NCBI RefSeq assembly: GCF_009363115.1
Contig: NZ_CP045298.1
Location: 5,205,501-5,269,500, forward strand
DNA: 64,000 nucleotides
Source of the DNA: Paenibacillus brasilensis
GTDB taxonomy: Bacteria > Bacillota > Bacilli > Paenibacillales > Paenibacillaceae
Direction: 5' to 3'
Below, one piece after another: positions 17,041 through 25,310 of the stretch. The position numbers and the translations under genes are program-made. Below the pieces are notes generated by a model, which was given only the letters and a program-made list of their open reading frames with translations, searched no databases and had not been told where the DNA came from. Positions within the stretch are counted from its first letter, which is position 1. Every line of letters begins with the position of its first letter.

Positions 17041-17448
17041 CTAGAAGCATGCTGTAATAATCAAGGCGCCAACCAGATGCAGCGTCCCTGAAAACAGCCC
17101 GAAACCAATTTTGCCTTCCTGTGTGCCTTTATCCAGATCAAACTGCGCCCAGTACCGCAACAACAGACGTACGATAATTTCCAAAATAAACAGGATGACA
17201 AAGGCGATTACAGAGTACACAAGCGCCTCTAGCAAATTGTTAGCTGTAGCGATGGAACCTGACAAAATATACCCCTGTGCAATCAGCTTCATAATCAATC
17301 GTACCGTTACTGCCATATTACCGGCTTTCACTTCGGCAAAATCCTTATATTTTGTAAATAAAGAGTCGACATACATCAATACGAACAGCAAAACGGCGCC
17401 CGCGCCAGTCCATACAAGCATCGCTTTCATCGTTTCTAAAAAATGCAT
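17041..17448 (-). CDS. DUF350 small membrane protein
   Basis: A 135-residue integral membrane protein with four hydrophobic segments (about residues 9-27, 47-68, 71-92 and 114-134), including VRLIMKLIAQGYILSGSIATANN, in keeping with the DUF350 family. It sits between pspA and DUF4178 in the same direction. DUF350 proteins often accompany PspA homologues and may be membrane partners of it (inference from conserved neighbourhood). Confidence 0.75.
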   Translation of the reverse strand: MHFLETMKAMLVWTGAGAVLLFVLMYVDSLFTKYKDFAEVKAGNMAVTVRLIMKLIAQGYILSGSIATANNLLEALVYSVIAFVILFILEIIVRLLLRYWAQFDLDKGTQEGKIGFGLFSGTLHLVGALIITACF

Positions 17449-17523
17449 TTCATCCCATCCTCCACATCTTCTTGACTTTCATTTATATTGATTTTTGATT
17501 TATGCCTCGCCTCAGGCAGGGAA

Positions 17524-17554
17524 AAGCGAAGGAGAAAAGGTTTCTCCTTCGCTT
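17524..17554 (-). terminator. Hairpin between pspA and the DUF350 gene
   Basis: A 13-bp stem (AGCGAAGGAGAAA with TTTCTCCTTCGCT), a 3-nt loop and a following TTTTC on the minus strand. It probably terminates or attenuates pspA transcripts, so pspA may exceed the downstream genes in expression. Confidence 0.7.
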
Positions 17555-17588
17555 CTAACAATTACGCTGATGGCAATGCTCACACTTC

Positions 17589-18257
17589 TTATTTATTTTC
17601 GTATTGCTTCAACAAAGCAGCAAGCTCGTCGTCCACGGCGCTCTTCTTATCCAGCTCCTTGAACTCCTCATCCAGGGACTTTTCCTTGGAGGACATTTCG
17701 TTGCTCGCTTCAGCACGTGCTTCCGCCTGCAGCATTTTTTCTTCCATACGCTTCAACCCGGCAGTTGCCGTATCTGAGCTAAAACCGTTCATTGCTTTGT
17801 TAATTTCAGTTTGCGCTTTAGCTGCGTTATAACGGGCAACCAGTGTCTCGCGCTTGTTCTTCATTTCTGTCAGCTGTCTGCGCATTTCATCCAGCTTGCC
17901 GCGCAGGTTATCGGCGGCGGCTTTGTTCTGCTCGTAACCAGCCTTGAACTCGTTCATTTTTTGCTCGGCAGATTTCTTTTCTTCCAACGCGCGACGGGCC
18001 AGATCCACATTTTGTGCTTTCGCTGCGGTATGAGCCTGCTCTTCACGTTTTTTTACCAAGGCTGCTTGCTCTTCGTATTGCTGCTTGAATCTCTTTTCAA
18101 TAGCAATTTGAGCGGCTACCGCTTTCTCTGCATCTTCCAGATCCTCTTGCATATCACGAATGTATTGATCGGTCATTTTGACTGGATCTTCTGCCTTGTC
18201 GATAATAGCGTTAATATTGGACATCGTAAGATCTCTTAATCGTTTGAAAATAGACAT
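17589..18257 (-). CDS. pspA: PspA/IM30-family envelope-stress protein
   Basis: A 222-residue coiled-coil protein of the PspA/Vipp1 family. The N-terminal amphipathic region (MSIFKRLRDLTMSNINAIIDKAEDP) precedes the DQYIRDMQEDLEDAEKAVA motif and long heptad-rich helices to about residue 200. PspA proteins form ESCRT-III-like assemblies on damaged membrane and help preserve the proton motive force. The ATG follows AGGAGG. It is the first gene of the cluster, preceded by a flavin oxidoreductase gene 87 bp away on the same strand. Confidence 0.92.
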   Translation of the reverse strand: MSIFKRLRDLTMSNINAIIDKAEDPVKMTDQYIRDMQEDLEDAEKAVAAQIAIEKRFKQQYEEQAALVKKREEQAHTAAKAQNVDLARRALEEKKSAEQKMNEFKAGYEQNKAAADNLRGKLDEMRRQLTEMKNKRETLVARYNAAKAQTEINKAMNGFSSDTATAGLKRMEEKMLQAEARAEASNEMSSKEKSLDEEFKELDKKSAVDDELAALLKQYENK

Positions 18258-18344
18258 GTGAAGTTCCTCCTAGAGTTGAATGCTTAAATTTTAAGCTCTG
18301 TACACATGTTTACGCAAGGTTTGCAATGACGGTTTCAAAAAAAT

Positions 18345-19367
18345 CTAAAAACCGCGCAGGTAAGGCTCCGGAATATCTGCCTGTACTTTCAACTCCCTTG
18401 ATGCATGCAGTGCCCAATAGGGATCACGCAGCATGGCACGGCCTATGGCTACCAAATCCGCTTCTTTCTGCCGAACAACCCGGCTGGCATCCTCATAATC
18501 ATCCAGTAAGCCGACAGCAATTACGGGCACATTGAGCTTTTCCCGGATGTGATGAGCCAAATCCACCTGATAGCCAGCACGCGCAGACGGACCTCCGCCC
18601 GAACCAATCGGCCCCTCGCCACCAGAAGAAATATGAAAAATATCTACACCTGCATCACGATAGCGTTCCCCTATGCCTGATATGTATTCCACATCATAAC
18701 CGTCCTCGACATATTCTTTGGCAGATATCCGCATGATCATAGGCATATCAGCAGGAATAACCTCTTTAACAGCACATACAACCTCCACACCGAACAAAGA
18801 CAAATCCTGCCCATACTCATCTTCTCTGGTATTGGTTAAAGGGGAATGAAATTGATGGATCAGGTAGCCGTGAGCGCCATGAATCTCTATCGTGTCAAAG
18901 CCGGCTTCTACTGCGCGACGTGCACCTTCTTTGTAAGCTTGAACCAGTTCCCTGGCTTCAACTGTCGTCAAGGCATGCGGCACTTTAAAGCGTTCACTAA
19001 AGGGAATCGAGGACGGAGCCACAGGCTGCTCAGCATCCTCTGCCTTACGACCAGCATGGCCCAATTGAATTCCAATTTTGGCACCGTATTTGTGAGCTTC
19101 CTCCACAATTTTACGATATACAGGAATATGATCGTCACTCCAAATGCCCAAATCACGATCCGTAATGCGACCATCCGGATGAACCGCTGTCATTTCCACA
19201 ATAATGAGTCCCGTACCCCCTACCGCTCGGCTAACGTAATGGACATGATGCCAATCCGTCGGCTTCCCGTCCTTGGCCTCCACACTGTATTGGCACATCG
19301 GGGGCATTACAATTCGATTTTTTAAGGCCAGCCCCTTTAACTGATAAGGAGTAAACAAGTCGGTCAC
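18345..19367 (-). CDS. Old Yellow Enzyme-family NADPH/NADH:flavin oxidoreductase (YqjM/NamA-like)
   Basis: FMN-dependent ene-reductase of 340 residues with the OYE TIM barrel. Visible are LKNRIVMPPMCQYS (the Cys near residue 24 matches the YqjM redox-sensing Cys), IQLGHAGRKA (substrate His), IEIHGAHGYLIHQFHSPLTN and IGRAMLRDPYWAL. The stretch after DEYG reads QDLSLFGVEVV and lacks the usual ENRxR motif that supplies an FMN-contacting Arg, suggesting a separate subfamily. The GTG at 19367 with upstream GGAAGGA is preferred over longer readings because relatives start just before LFTPY. The natural substrate is unknown. Confidence 0.85.
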   Translation of the reverse strand: MTDLFTPYQLKGLALKNRIVMPPMCQYSVEAKDGKPTDWHHVHYVSRAVGGTGLIIVEMTAVHPDGRITDRDLGIWSDDHIPVYRKIVEEAHKYGAKIGIQLGHAGRKAEDAEQPVAPSSIPFSERFKVPHALTTVEARELVQAYKEGARRAVEAGFDTIEIHGAHGYLIHQFHSPLTNTREDEYGQDLSLFGVEVVCAVKEVIPADMPMIMRISAKEYVEDGYDVEYISGIGERYRDAGVDIFHISSGGEGPIGSGGGPSARAGYQVDLAHHIREKLNVPVIAVGLLDDYEDASRVVRQKEADLVAIGRAMLRDPYWALHASRELKVQADIPEPYLRGF

Positions 19368-19678
19368 TTTTATCCATCCTTCCTTCAATTCCATGTCTGT
19401 ACAATTATGCGTTGCATCCCCATTATACACCAGTTGTCACGGTATACCGAATCCGTTATCGGGCTAAAACCTGCGAAAATACATTGTTTTCTGTCTGGTT
19501 TAAGCAAATATGTACGTTTAGAACGTCAACTTCATTCATATCCGTTTGACCGTATACTAGCATCCCATTGCATTATGAGCATGCTCCGATCAGCGGCATA
19601 ATTTTAATAGGGCAGGTACATAATAGCTGAGAGCACCACTAGGTACCACGTACCACTGGACGGAAAGGGGGAATACAT
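19368..19678. other. Intergenic region, no gene recognised
   Basis: About 310 bp between the divergent OYE and deacetylase genes. It should hold both promoters, but none stands out clearly; the only firm element is the AAAGGGGG ribosome binding site of the deacetylase gene at its right end. Confidence 0.5.
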
Positions 19679-20485
19679 ATGCCGTACAGAGGAGTGTTAC
19701 CCAGTATGGCACTGTTACTAGCTTTTTCGAGTTTTCCTGTTCACGCGGATGCGCCTTCCATCACCGGAGCGCCCCATCCCAAGGAAGCGGCTGTTACTTC
19801 TTCTGTACATCAAAGTACAGAACAGACTGCTCCTACCTTAGGCATGCTGCGAAAAAAACATGCGGATATTTTTAAAATGTGCGGCCCGCATACCCGCCAA
19901 ATTGCCTTAACCTTTGATGATGTACCCGATTCGAGGTATACACCGCAGGTTTTGGATGTTTTGCACGCGAACGGCATCAAAGCCACCTTTTTTATCGTAG
20001 GTCACCGCGCGGAGAAGCATCCGGGCATCATTCGACGTATTGTCCGTGAGGGTCATGCCATAGGGAACCATTCTTATACCCATCCGGATTTCAGGAAGGC
20101 TACACCAGAACGCTTTCGCAATCAGATTACGAAAACAGAACGCATTTTACAAGCCAGCGCCGGTTTTCGTCCGAAATTGATTCGACCGCCTTATGGCGAA
20201 ATTACAGAGCCTCAAATCCAGTGGGCGCGTCGCCATGGCTACATGATTGTCAATTGGAATGTAGACTCCCTCGACTGGAAGGGACTAAGTAAAACGCAAA
20301 TCCAGCGCAATGTGATTCCTGCTACCGGGCCCGGCTCCATAATTTTAATGCACGCAGGCGGAGGTCAAAGTTCCAACCTGCAAGGCACAGTCCGGGCCCT
20401 TCCGGGTCTAATTCAGTCCCTAAAGACCAAGGGCTACAAATTCGTTACAGTTCCCCGGCTGCTCCACACATCGGAACGAAAATAA
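19679..20485 (+). CDS. Polysaccharide deacetylase (NodB domain), secreted
   Basis: A 268-residue exported CE4-type deacetylase. A signal peptide (ends about SFPVHADA) and a short linker precede the NodB domain (about residues 70-262): motif 1 TFDDVPD with the catalytic base and metal Asp, motif 2 HSYTHPDF with both metal His, motif 3 RPPYG, motif 4 VDSLDW and motif 5 LMHAGG. It probably removes N-acetyl groups from peptidoglycan or related glycans, like the PdaA/PdaB/YlxY group. The ATG follows AAAGGGGG. It is a single gene closed by a strong terminator. Confidence 0.9.
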   Translation: MPYRGVLPSMALLLAFSSFPVHADAPSITGAPHPKEAAVTSSVHQSTEQTAPTLGMLRKKHADIFKMCGPHTRQIALTFDDVPDSRYTPQVLDVLHANGIKATFFIVGHRAEKHPGIIRRIVREGHAIGNHSYTHPDFRKATPERFRNQITKTERILQASAGFRPKLIRPPYGEITEPQIQWARRHGYMIVNWNVDSLDWKGLSKTQIQRNVIPATGPGSIILMHAGGGQSSNLQGTVRALPGLIQSLKTKGYKFVTVPRLLHTSERK

Positions 20486-20520
20486 AGGGGCGTTTAAAAG
20501 CTAATACCAAACTAGATTAA

Positions 20521-20578
20521 CAGAAAAAAGCTGTCTTTCCAGCAGATGTGCTCTGCTCGTCAAGACAGCTTTTTTCTG
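20521..20578. terminator. Bidirectional intrinsic terminator
   Basis: A perfect 17-bp stem (CAGAAAAAAGCTGTCTT with its complement at 20562-20578) carries T-runs on both strands. It separates the convergent deacetylase and LysM/3D genes. Confidence 0.9.
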
Positions 20579-20657
20579 TGCGGACCTGTTTTAAATTTTG
20601 GCCCATTTTATTAAAATGTATCATGCATGCATATGGTTTACATAATATATATTATGT

Positions 20658-21326
20658 TCATTTATCAATAACGTATAATTTCACATTTTGAAAGCCAAAG
20701 TCGTTCACAAATGATTTGTTGCCAGGAATAAAGATATCAATTCGCTTGCCTGTAATGGCACTTCCCTGATCGCGGGCAACGGCCACAAATGAATGATCCG
20801 GCAGGCCGGGGTGAGAATACCCTGTAACCAACACCTTCGTTCCCATCGGAATTACATTCGGGTCTACCGCAATCGTACCTAGCTTAAGCGGATTGCCATA
20901 GTAGTCTACCGCCCCCCACTTACCATTTTCATCAGCTGCGGCAGAATACGCTGTAGCTTTAACGTCAACTACTTTACTGTAATTAAATGTTTTGCCCCAT
21001 GCTTCAATCGTTTGCCCCTCATTCGCAGGTGCTGTCCCCTTAAGAAGCTGTGGCTCCGAATCTGAAGCAGCCTTCACACTTGTTTCTCCAGGCACCTTAA
21101 TTTGCAACCCTGCATATATGTTGCTAGGGGCAATATTCGGGTTCGCCTTCGTTAGCTCGTCTACCGATACTCCATAACGTTGAGCAAGCAAAAAGAAGGT
21201 ATCGCCCTCTTTGGCAGTATGAAGCGAAGCGGCATCCGCTACCCCGGCTGTTTGTGCCAGTCCTGCAATAGCAGCAGCAAGCACCGCAAATTTCATGGCT
21301 TGTCCAATATGTTTCAGTTGTTTCAA
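20658..21326 (-). CDS. LysM and 3D-domain cell-wall protein (YocH-like)
   Basis: A 222-residue secreted protein. It has a signal peptide to about residue 32, one LysM domain (about 33-77, HTAKEGDTFFLLAQRYGVSV) that binds peptidoglycan, a linker, and a C-terminal 3D domain (about 118-221) with the conserved Asp set in ATAYSAAAD, IAVDPNVIPMG and VARDQGSAITGKRIDIF. The 3D fold is related to the lytic transglycosylase MltA. The start is a TTG following GGAGG by about 10 bp. A c-di-AMP riboswitch lies in its leader, tying expression to cell-wall and osmotic signalling as for other ydaO-class genes. Confidence 0.9.
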   Translation of the reverse strand: MKQLKHIGQAMKFAVLAAAIAGLAQTAGVADAASLHTAKEGDTFFLLAQRYGVSVDELTKANPNIAPSNIYAGLQIKVPGETSVKAASDSEPQLLKGTAPANEGQTIEAWGKTFNYSKVVDVKATAYSAAADENGKWGAVDYYGNPLKLGTIAVDPNVIPMGTKVLVTGYSHPGLPDHSFVAVARDQGSAITGKRIDIFIPGNKSFVNDFGFQNVKLYVIDK

Positions 21327-21345
21327 AAGATATGTACCTCCTCTG

Positions 21346-21520
21346 TTATGCCTGCGAAGTTAGCTGTCGGATTCGGACTCAGAAGAAGCCCTATGCTTGC
21401 GCAATTCACCCCTAGGCAGCTTCCAATCTGATCGTCTTAAGACGAATCGGAATGACTGCCGTTGTTACGTCCCCCGCACTTCCATGGTTTTGGTCCAAGC
21501 ATTCAGCGTAGATCTAAGCC
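21346..21520 (-). ncRNA. c-di-AMP riboswitch (ydaO/yuaA class)
   Basis: The minus strand contains the class hallmarks in order: CGCTGAATGC near the 5' end, GCGGGGGACGTAAC, a variable stem, GGGGTGAATTGC, AGGGC...GAGTCCGAATCCG, and the terminal GACAGCTAACTTCGCAGGC. The aptamer ends about 5-10 bp before the ribosome binding site of the LysM/3D gene. In this class c-di-AMP binding usually turns expression off. No separate terminator is seen between aptamer and gene, so control may act on translation or within the 3' stem. Confidence 0.9.
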
Positions 21521-21606
21521 TTATGCTGTCCCGGCAAGTTTTGGCTTATTGCATAATATCACAATTCTGTAACCTTATCTGCATGAAAATGTTGGGAACC
21601 TTGAAT

Positions 21607-21635
21607 ATCATACTATAATCATTACAATTTTGTCA
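21607..21635 (-). promoter_or_regulatory. Promoter of the riboswitch/LysM-3D transcript
   Basis: The minus-strand -35 TGACAA (21630-21635) and -10 TATGAT (21607-21612) have a 17-bp spacer, about 90 bp upstream of the riboswitch. A TGTAAT hexamer inside the spacer resembles half a WalR site, but no second half is properly spaced. Confidence 0.6.
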
Positions 21636-21687
21636 TCATGAAATCGCTATCTGTTACGAAAACATGGTGAAATAGTGACAAAAAAAG

Positions 21688-21746
21688 AAAGACCCTCCGG
21701 CCAGACATGAGACTTTGGTCAAGAACCCATGGACTATGGAGGGCTT
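21688..21746 (-). terminator. Probable terminator of the amino-acid ABC operon
   Basis: Arms GCCCTCC and GGAGGGT close a large loop and are followed on the minus strand by CTTTCTTTTTTTG, about 30-80 bp after the ATPase stop. The large loop lowers confidence. Confidence 0.5.
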
Positions 21747-21772
21747 ACTTTATAACTTATACAATCAATTCG

Positions 21773-22495
21773 TTACAGTACTTTGGCAAGAAAATCTCGG
21801 GTACGGTCATGGCTTGGAGTACCAAAAACCTGTTCAGGTGTACCTTGCTCCACGATTTGGCCCTTATCCATAAAAATGATCCGATCCCCTACCTCACGTG
21901 CAAAACCCATTTCATGCGTGACGATCACCATTGTCATGCCTCTCTCAGCGAGCTTCTTCATTACATCCAGCACCTCTCCGACCATTTCAGGGTCCAAGGC
22001 AGAAGTCGGCTCATCGAACAGCATCACATGCGGCTGCATCGCCAAGGCGCGTGCAATCGCAATCCGTTGCTTTTGACCGCCGGATAACTGGTTCGGATAG
22101 GTATTCTTTTTATCCTCAAGCCCAACGGTACGCAAAAGCTCTAACGCAATTTTTTCAGCTTCTTTGCCTGACTGCCCTTTAACCTGTGTTGGTGCGAGTG
22201 TCAGGTTCTGTAGTACTGTTTTATGCGGGAACAAATTAAAATGCTGAAACACCATGCCCATTTTCTCACGAGTCGCATTAATATTATGACCACGAGCCGT
22301 TATCGGCTCGCCCTCAAACAAAATCTCCCCATTTGTCGGCTGCTCCAGCAGATTAATGCAACGCAAAAACGTGCTTTTCCCCGAACCACTGGGACCGATG
22401 ATAACGACAACTTCCCCTTTGGCAATATCTATATCAATACCTGTTAAAATTTCATTCTTGCCGAACGATTTACGCAGTTGTTTAACGGTGATCAC
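21773..22495 (-). CDS. Polar amino-acid ABC transporter ATP-binding protein (GlnQ-like)
   Basis: A 240-residue ATPase of the polar amino-acid uptake family. Walker A GPSGSGKST is at about residues 33-41, then the Q-loop MVFQHFNLFPHKTV, signature LSGGQKQR, Walker B VMLFDEPTSALDPE and H-switch IVTHEMGFA. It pairs with the fused binding-protein/permease encoded upstream, with a 14-bp overlap of the reading frames and a GTG start. The substrate is probably Gln, Glu, Arg, Cys or another polar amino acid and cannot be fixed from sequence. Confidence 0.92.
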   Translation of the reverse strand: MITVKQLRKSFGKNEILTGIDIDIAKGEVVVIIGPSGSGKSTFLRCINLLEQPTNGEILFEGEPITARGHNINATREKMGMVFQHFNLFPHKTVLQNLTLAPTQVKGQSGKEAEKIALELLRTVGLEDKKNTYPNQLSGGQKQRIAIARALAMQPHVMLFDEPTSALDPEMVGEVLDVMKKLAERGMTMVIVTHEMGFAREVGDRIIFMDKGQIVEQGTPEQVFGTPSHDRTRDFLAKVL

Positions 22496-23945
22496 TGGCT
22501 CTCAACTTCCTTTCCCATAAACCCAGCAGCTTGGACAAGCTGAATGTCATTACAAAATAAATAGCAGCCGCGATGACGAACGGACTTAATCCTTCATAGG
22601 TAATGTTCTTAATAACCTGGGCCTGATACATAATATCCACCATACCAATGGTAGAAATAATGGATGATTCTTTAATAATGGTAATAAATTCATTACCTAT
22701 TGCAGGTAAAATAGACTTAAAGGCTTGCGGTAAAATGACATGACGCATAGCCTTGCCTCGTCCCATACCCAATGAACGGGCAGCTTCCATCTGACCACGA
22801 TCCACACCCTGGATACCTGCACGGAAAATTTCAGCCAGATATGCCGAGCTATTCAGTGACAATGTCAGTATTCCGGATTGAAGTGGTGTAAAATTGACGC
22901 CCAGCGTCAGAGCAACCCCGTAGTGGATGATCATGAGCTGCACCAGCATAGGTGTACCCCGCAGTACCTCTACGTAAGTCGTACCCAACCATTCAATAAT
23001 ACGTACACCGCTCATCCGCAGCAAGGATATAATCAAACCAATGATAAATCCGAACAGTACTCCGAGTGCAGACAGCAACAGCGTGTAGCCGATACCCGTG
23101 ACGTATAAGCTGCGGAATTTCCAAAATATATCAAAAACATTGTGGGAAGAAACCTGACGATCGGCAGACAATGCACTAGCCTCCGTCGAAAACTTCTCAA
23201 TGGAGCCGTCTGCTTTCAAACGGGCCAGCGTTTTATTTACAGAGGCTAGCAGTTCCGTATTCCCCTTGCGAATACCTACGGCTGTCTCTGCCCCCTTATC
23301 CTCAGGCACCGCCTTGGCGAGAGTTACAGTGCCGTCCAGTGTGTATCCTTTAGCAACTGTATCTTCAATCACGACAGCGTTGATACGCTGTGTCCGAAGC
23401 TGAAGCACCAGGTCGGATATTTTATCCAGCGAAGTTACAGTCGCATTGGGCACTCTTTGAGCAATTTCTTCCTGGATACTGCCCTTTTGCGCGCCGAGCT
23501 TCTCGCCTTTCAGAGTAGCCATTGTCGGATATTTGTCCTTATCCTCCGGACGTACCATAATGACTTGCTTGGAGTGATAATACACATCTGAAAAATCAAT
23601 GCTCTTTCTGCGTTCATCCGTTGGTGTCATACCGGACAGTACCAAGTCTACGCGACCACTTTGCAGAGCAGGCAGCAAAGAGTCAAAACTCATGTCCTCA
23701 GGGACCATCTCCGCACCCAAATCCTTGGCGATTTCCTTGGCGATATCCACGTCAAATCCCACAATGGTATCCTTGCCGTTAACGACTTTATGAAACTCAT
23801 ACGGCGGAAAGTCGGCACTCATGCCCACTACAAGTTTTTTCTGTGGCTTTGCTTCCGTTCCGTATGCGGTGAGCATGGGAAGACCAGCCAACAGCAAGAT
23901 AACCGCCGTCATAACCAGGGCGGTAAAACGATATAGCTTTTTCAA
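22482..23945 (-). CDS. Fused substrate-binding protein and permease of an amino-acid ABC importer
   Basis: A 487-residue fusion. The signal/anchor helix (about 7-30) is followed by an SBP family-3 domain (about 37-262: VVGMSADFPPYEF, GFDVDIAKEIAKDLG, SGMTPTDERRKSIDFS), then a HisM/GlnP-type permease (about 280-480) with five or so transmembrane helices and the ATPase-contact EAA loop EAARSLGMGRGKAMRHVILP. This is the layout of lactococcal GlnP, where the receptor is tethered to the translocator. The start is TTG after AAGGAG. With the overlapping ATPase gene it makes a complete two-gene importer. Confidence 0.92.
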   Translation of the reverse strand: MKKLYRFTALVMTAVILLLAGLPMLTAYGTEAKPQKKLVVGMSADFPPYEFHKVVNGKDTIVGFDVDIAKEIAKDLGAEMVPEDMSFDSLLPALQSGRVDLVLSGMTPTDERRKSIDFSDVYYHSKQVIMVRPEDKDKYPTMATLKGEKLGAQKGSIQEEIAQRVPNATVTSLDKISDLVLQLRTQRINAVVIEDTVAKGYTLDGTVTLAKAVPEDKGAETAVGIRKGNTELLASVNKTLARLKADGSIEKFSTEASALSADRQVSSHNVFDIFWKFRSLYVTGIGYTLLLSALGVLFGFIIGLIISLLRMSGVRIIEWLGTTYVEVLRGTPMLVQLMIIHYGVALTLGVNFTPLQSGILTLSLNSSAYLAEIFRAGIQGVDRGQMEAARSLGMGRGKAMRHVILPQAFKSILPAIGNEFITIIKESSIISTIGMVDIMYQAQVIKNITYEGLSPFVIAAAIYFVMTFSLSKLLGLWERKLRASDHR

Positions 23946-24093
23946 TCTTTTTTTCTCTCCTTAAATTCTTTATAATAAATAAGATTGTGTCATTATAAAT
24001 GAATATGCATGATTATGCAATGAATGTTATATTACAATTTCAGCATACCTTACGCAGTACCTACATTACAGCCTATATAAAGGGGTTTTTTAC

Positions 24094-25275
24094 ATGGATT
24101 TTAAACAGAGCATTCAGCAAACTATTGAGCAGCATGCCGGGCGCTTTAAGGACATTTCGTTATATATTGGCGCGAATCCTGAGCTTGGTAACGAGGAATT
24201 TCTGGCCGCTGCCCGTTTAAAAGAAGAACTCGCCTATCACGGATTTGAGGTTCAGGCCCCTGTGCTGGGTATAGAAACAGCCTTTATTGCGACTTATAAA
24301 GCAGCAAAGCCCGGACCGGTCGTCGCTTTTCTGGCGGAATATGACGCCCTTAAAGGCCTCGGACACGCCTGCGGACACCATTTGATCTGTATGATGAGTA
24401 CCGGAGCTGCCGTTGGACTCAAATCGGTCATTGATGAGATTGGCGGGGAAGTACGGGTATATGGTACACCTGCCGAAGAAACAAGCGGGGCAAAGGTTCC
24501 GATGGCGGCTGCCGGATTACTTGATGATTGCGATATAGCGCTTATGACACATCCTTATGACCACTATGAGAAATCAGGCAAATCGCTGGCCATGGACGCT
24601 GTACAGTTCGAATTTTTTGGTCAATCTGCTCACGCGGCCGCCAGTCCGCATGAAGGTATCAATGCTCTGGACGCTGTAATTCAAACGTTCAACGGCATCA
24701 ATGCGTTTCGCCAACAGGTGAAAAGTACAGTGCGTATCCATGGCATTATTAATCATGGTGGGCAGGCAGCCAACATCATTCCTGATTACGCCTCTGCTCA
24801 GTTTTATGTGCGGGCCGCTACACGTCAAGAACTGGACCCGCTGACTCGCCGAGTTATTCAAATTGCCGAAGGAGCGGCTCTACAAGCCGGATGTCGCCTC
24901 GAGACCTCCAATTATGAGACTTCTTATGACGAAATGGTGACTAACCGAGCGCTTTCCGATACCTTTACTGCCAATTTAATCGCAGCCGGCATTGCGCAGA
25001 AGGACATAACGGAAGGCGAAGATCACGGCTCCATGGATATTGGAAATGTGTCGCTGCATTGTCCTGCCATTCATCCCTACATTCAAGTTATTGACGAGAA
25101 GCACGCCTTGCATACGCCTGAATTCCGCGATTTGGCGATGCAGGACCGGGCTATGGAAGGAATGCTGCTGGCGGCGAGAACCTTGGCATGGACTGCCTGT
25201 GATGTCATCACAAATCCTGAATTGCTGGCACAAATTAAAGAAGAATTCGCTCTGCTGAAAAACAGAGTTTCTTAA
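24094..25275 (+). CDS. M20-family amidohydrolase (AbgB-like)
   Basis: A 393-residue cytosolic zinc hydrolase. Metal and catalytic motifs include FLAEYDALKGLGHACGHHLI (about residues 89-108), YGTPAEETSGAKV (catalytic Glu), a lid domain with FEFFGQSAHAAASPHEGINALDA, and a distal EGEDHGSMDIGNVS segment. It is most like aminobenzoyl-glutamate or N-acyl-amino-acid hydrolases. AAAGGGG precedes the ATG. It is divergent from the amino-acid importer, with which it may share a role in scavenging acylated amino acids (inference). Confidence 0.88.
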   Translation: MDFKQSIQQTIEQHAGRFKDISLYIGANPELGNEEFLAAARLKEELAYHGFEVQAPVLGIETAFIATYKAAKPGPVVAFLAEYDALKGLGHACGHHLICMMSTGAAVGLKSVIDEIGGEVRVYGTPAEETSGAKVPMAAAGLLDDCDIALMTHPYDHYEKSGKSLAMDAVQFEFFGQSAHAAASPHEGINALDAVIQTFNGINAFRQQVKSTVRIHGIINHGGQAANIIPDYASAQFYVRAATRQELDPLTRRVIQIAEGAALQAGCRLETSNYETSYDEMVTNRALSDTFTANLIAAGIAQKDITEGEDHGSMDIGNVSLHCPAIHPYIQVIDEKHALHTPEFRDLAMQDRAMEGMLLAARTLAWTACDVITNPELLAQIKEEFALLKNRVS

Positions 25276-25310
25276 TTTAATCCGCTTTCTTTCCAGAAAG
25301 GAGCAGTCAT

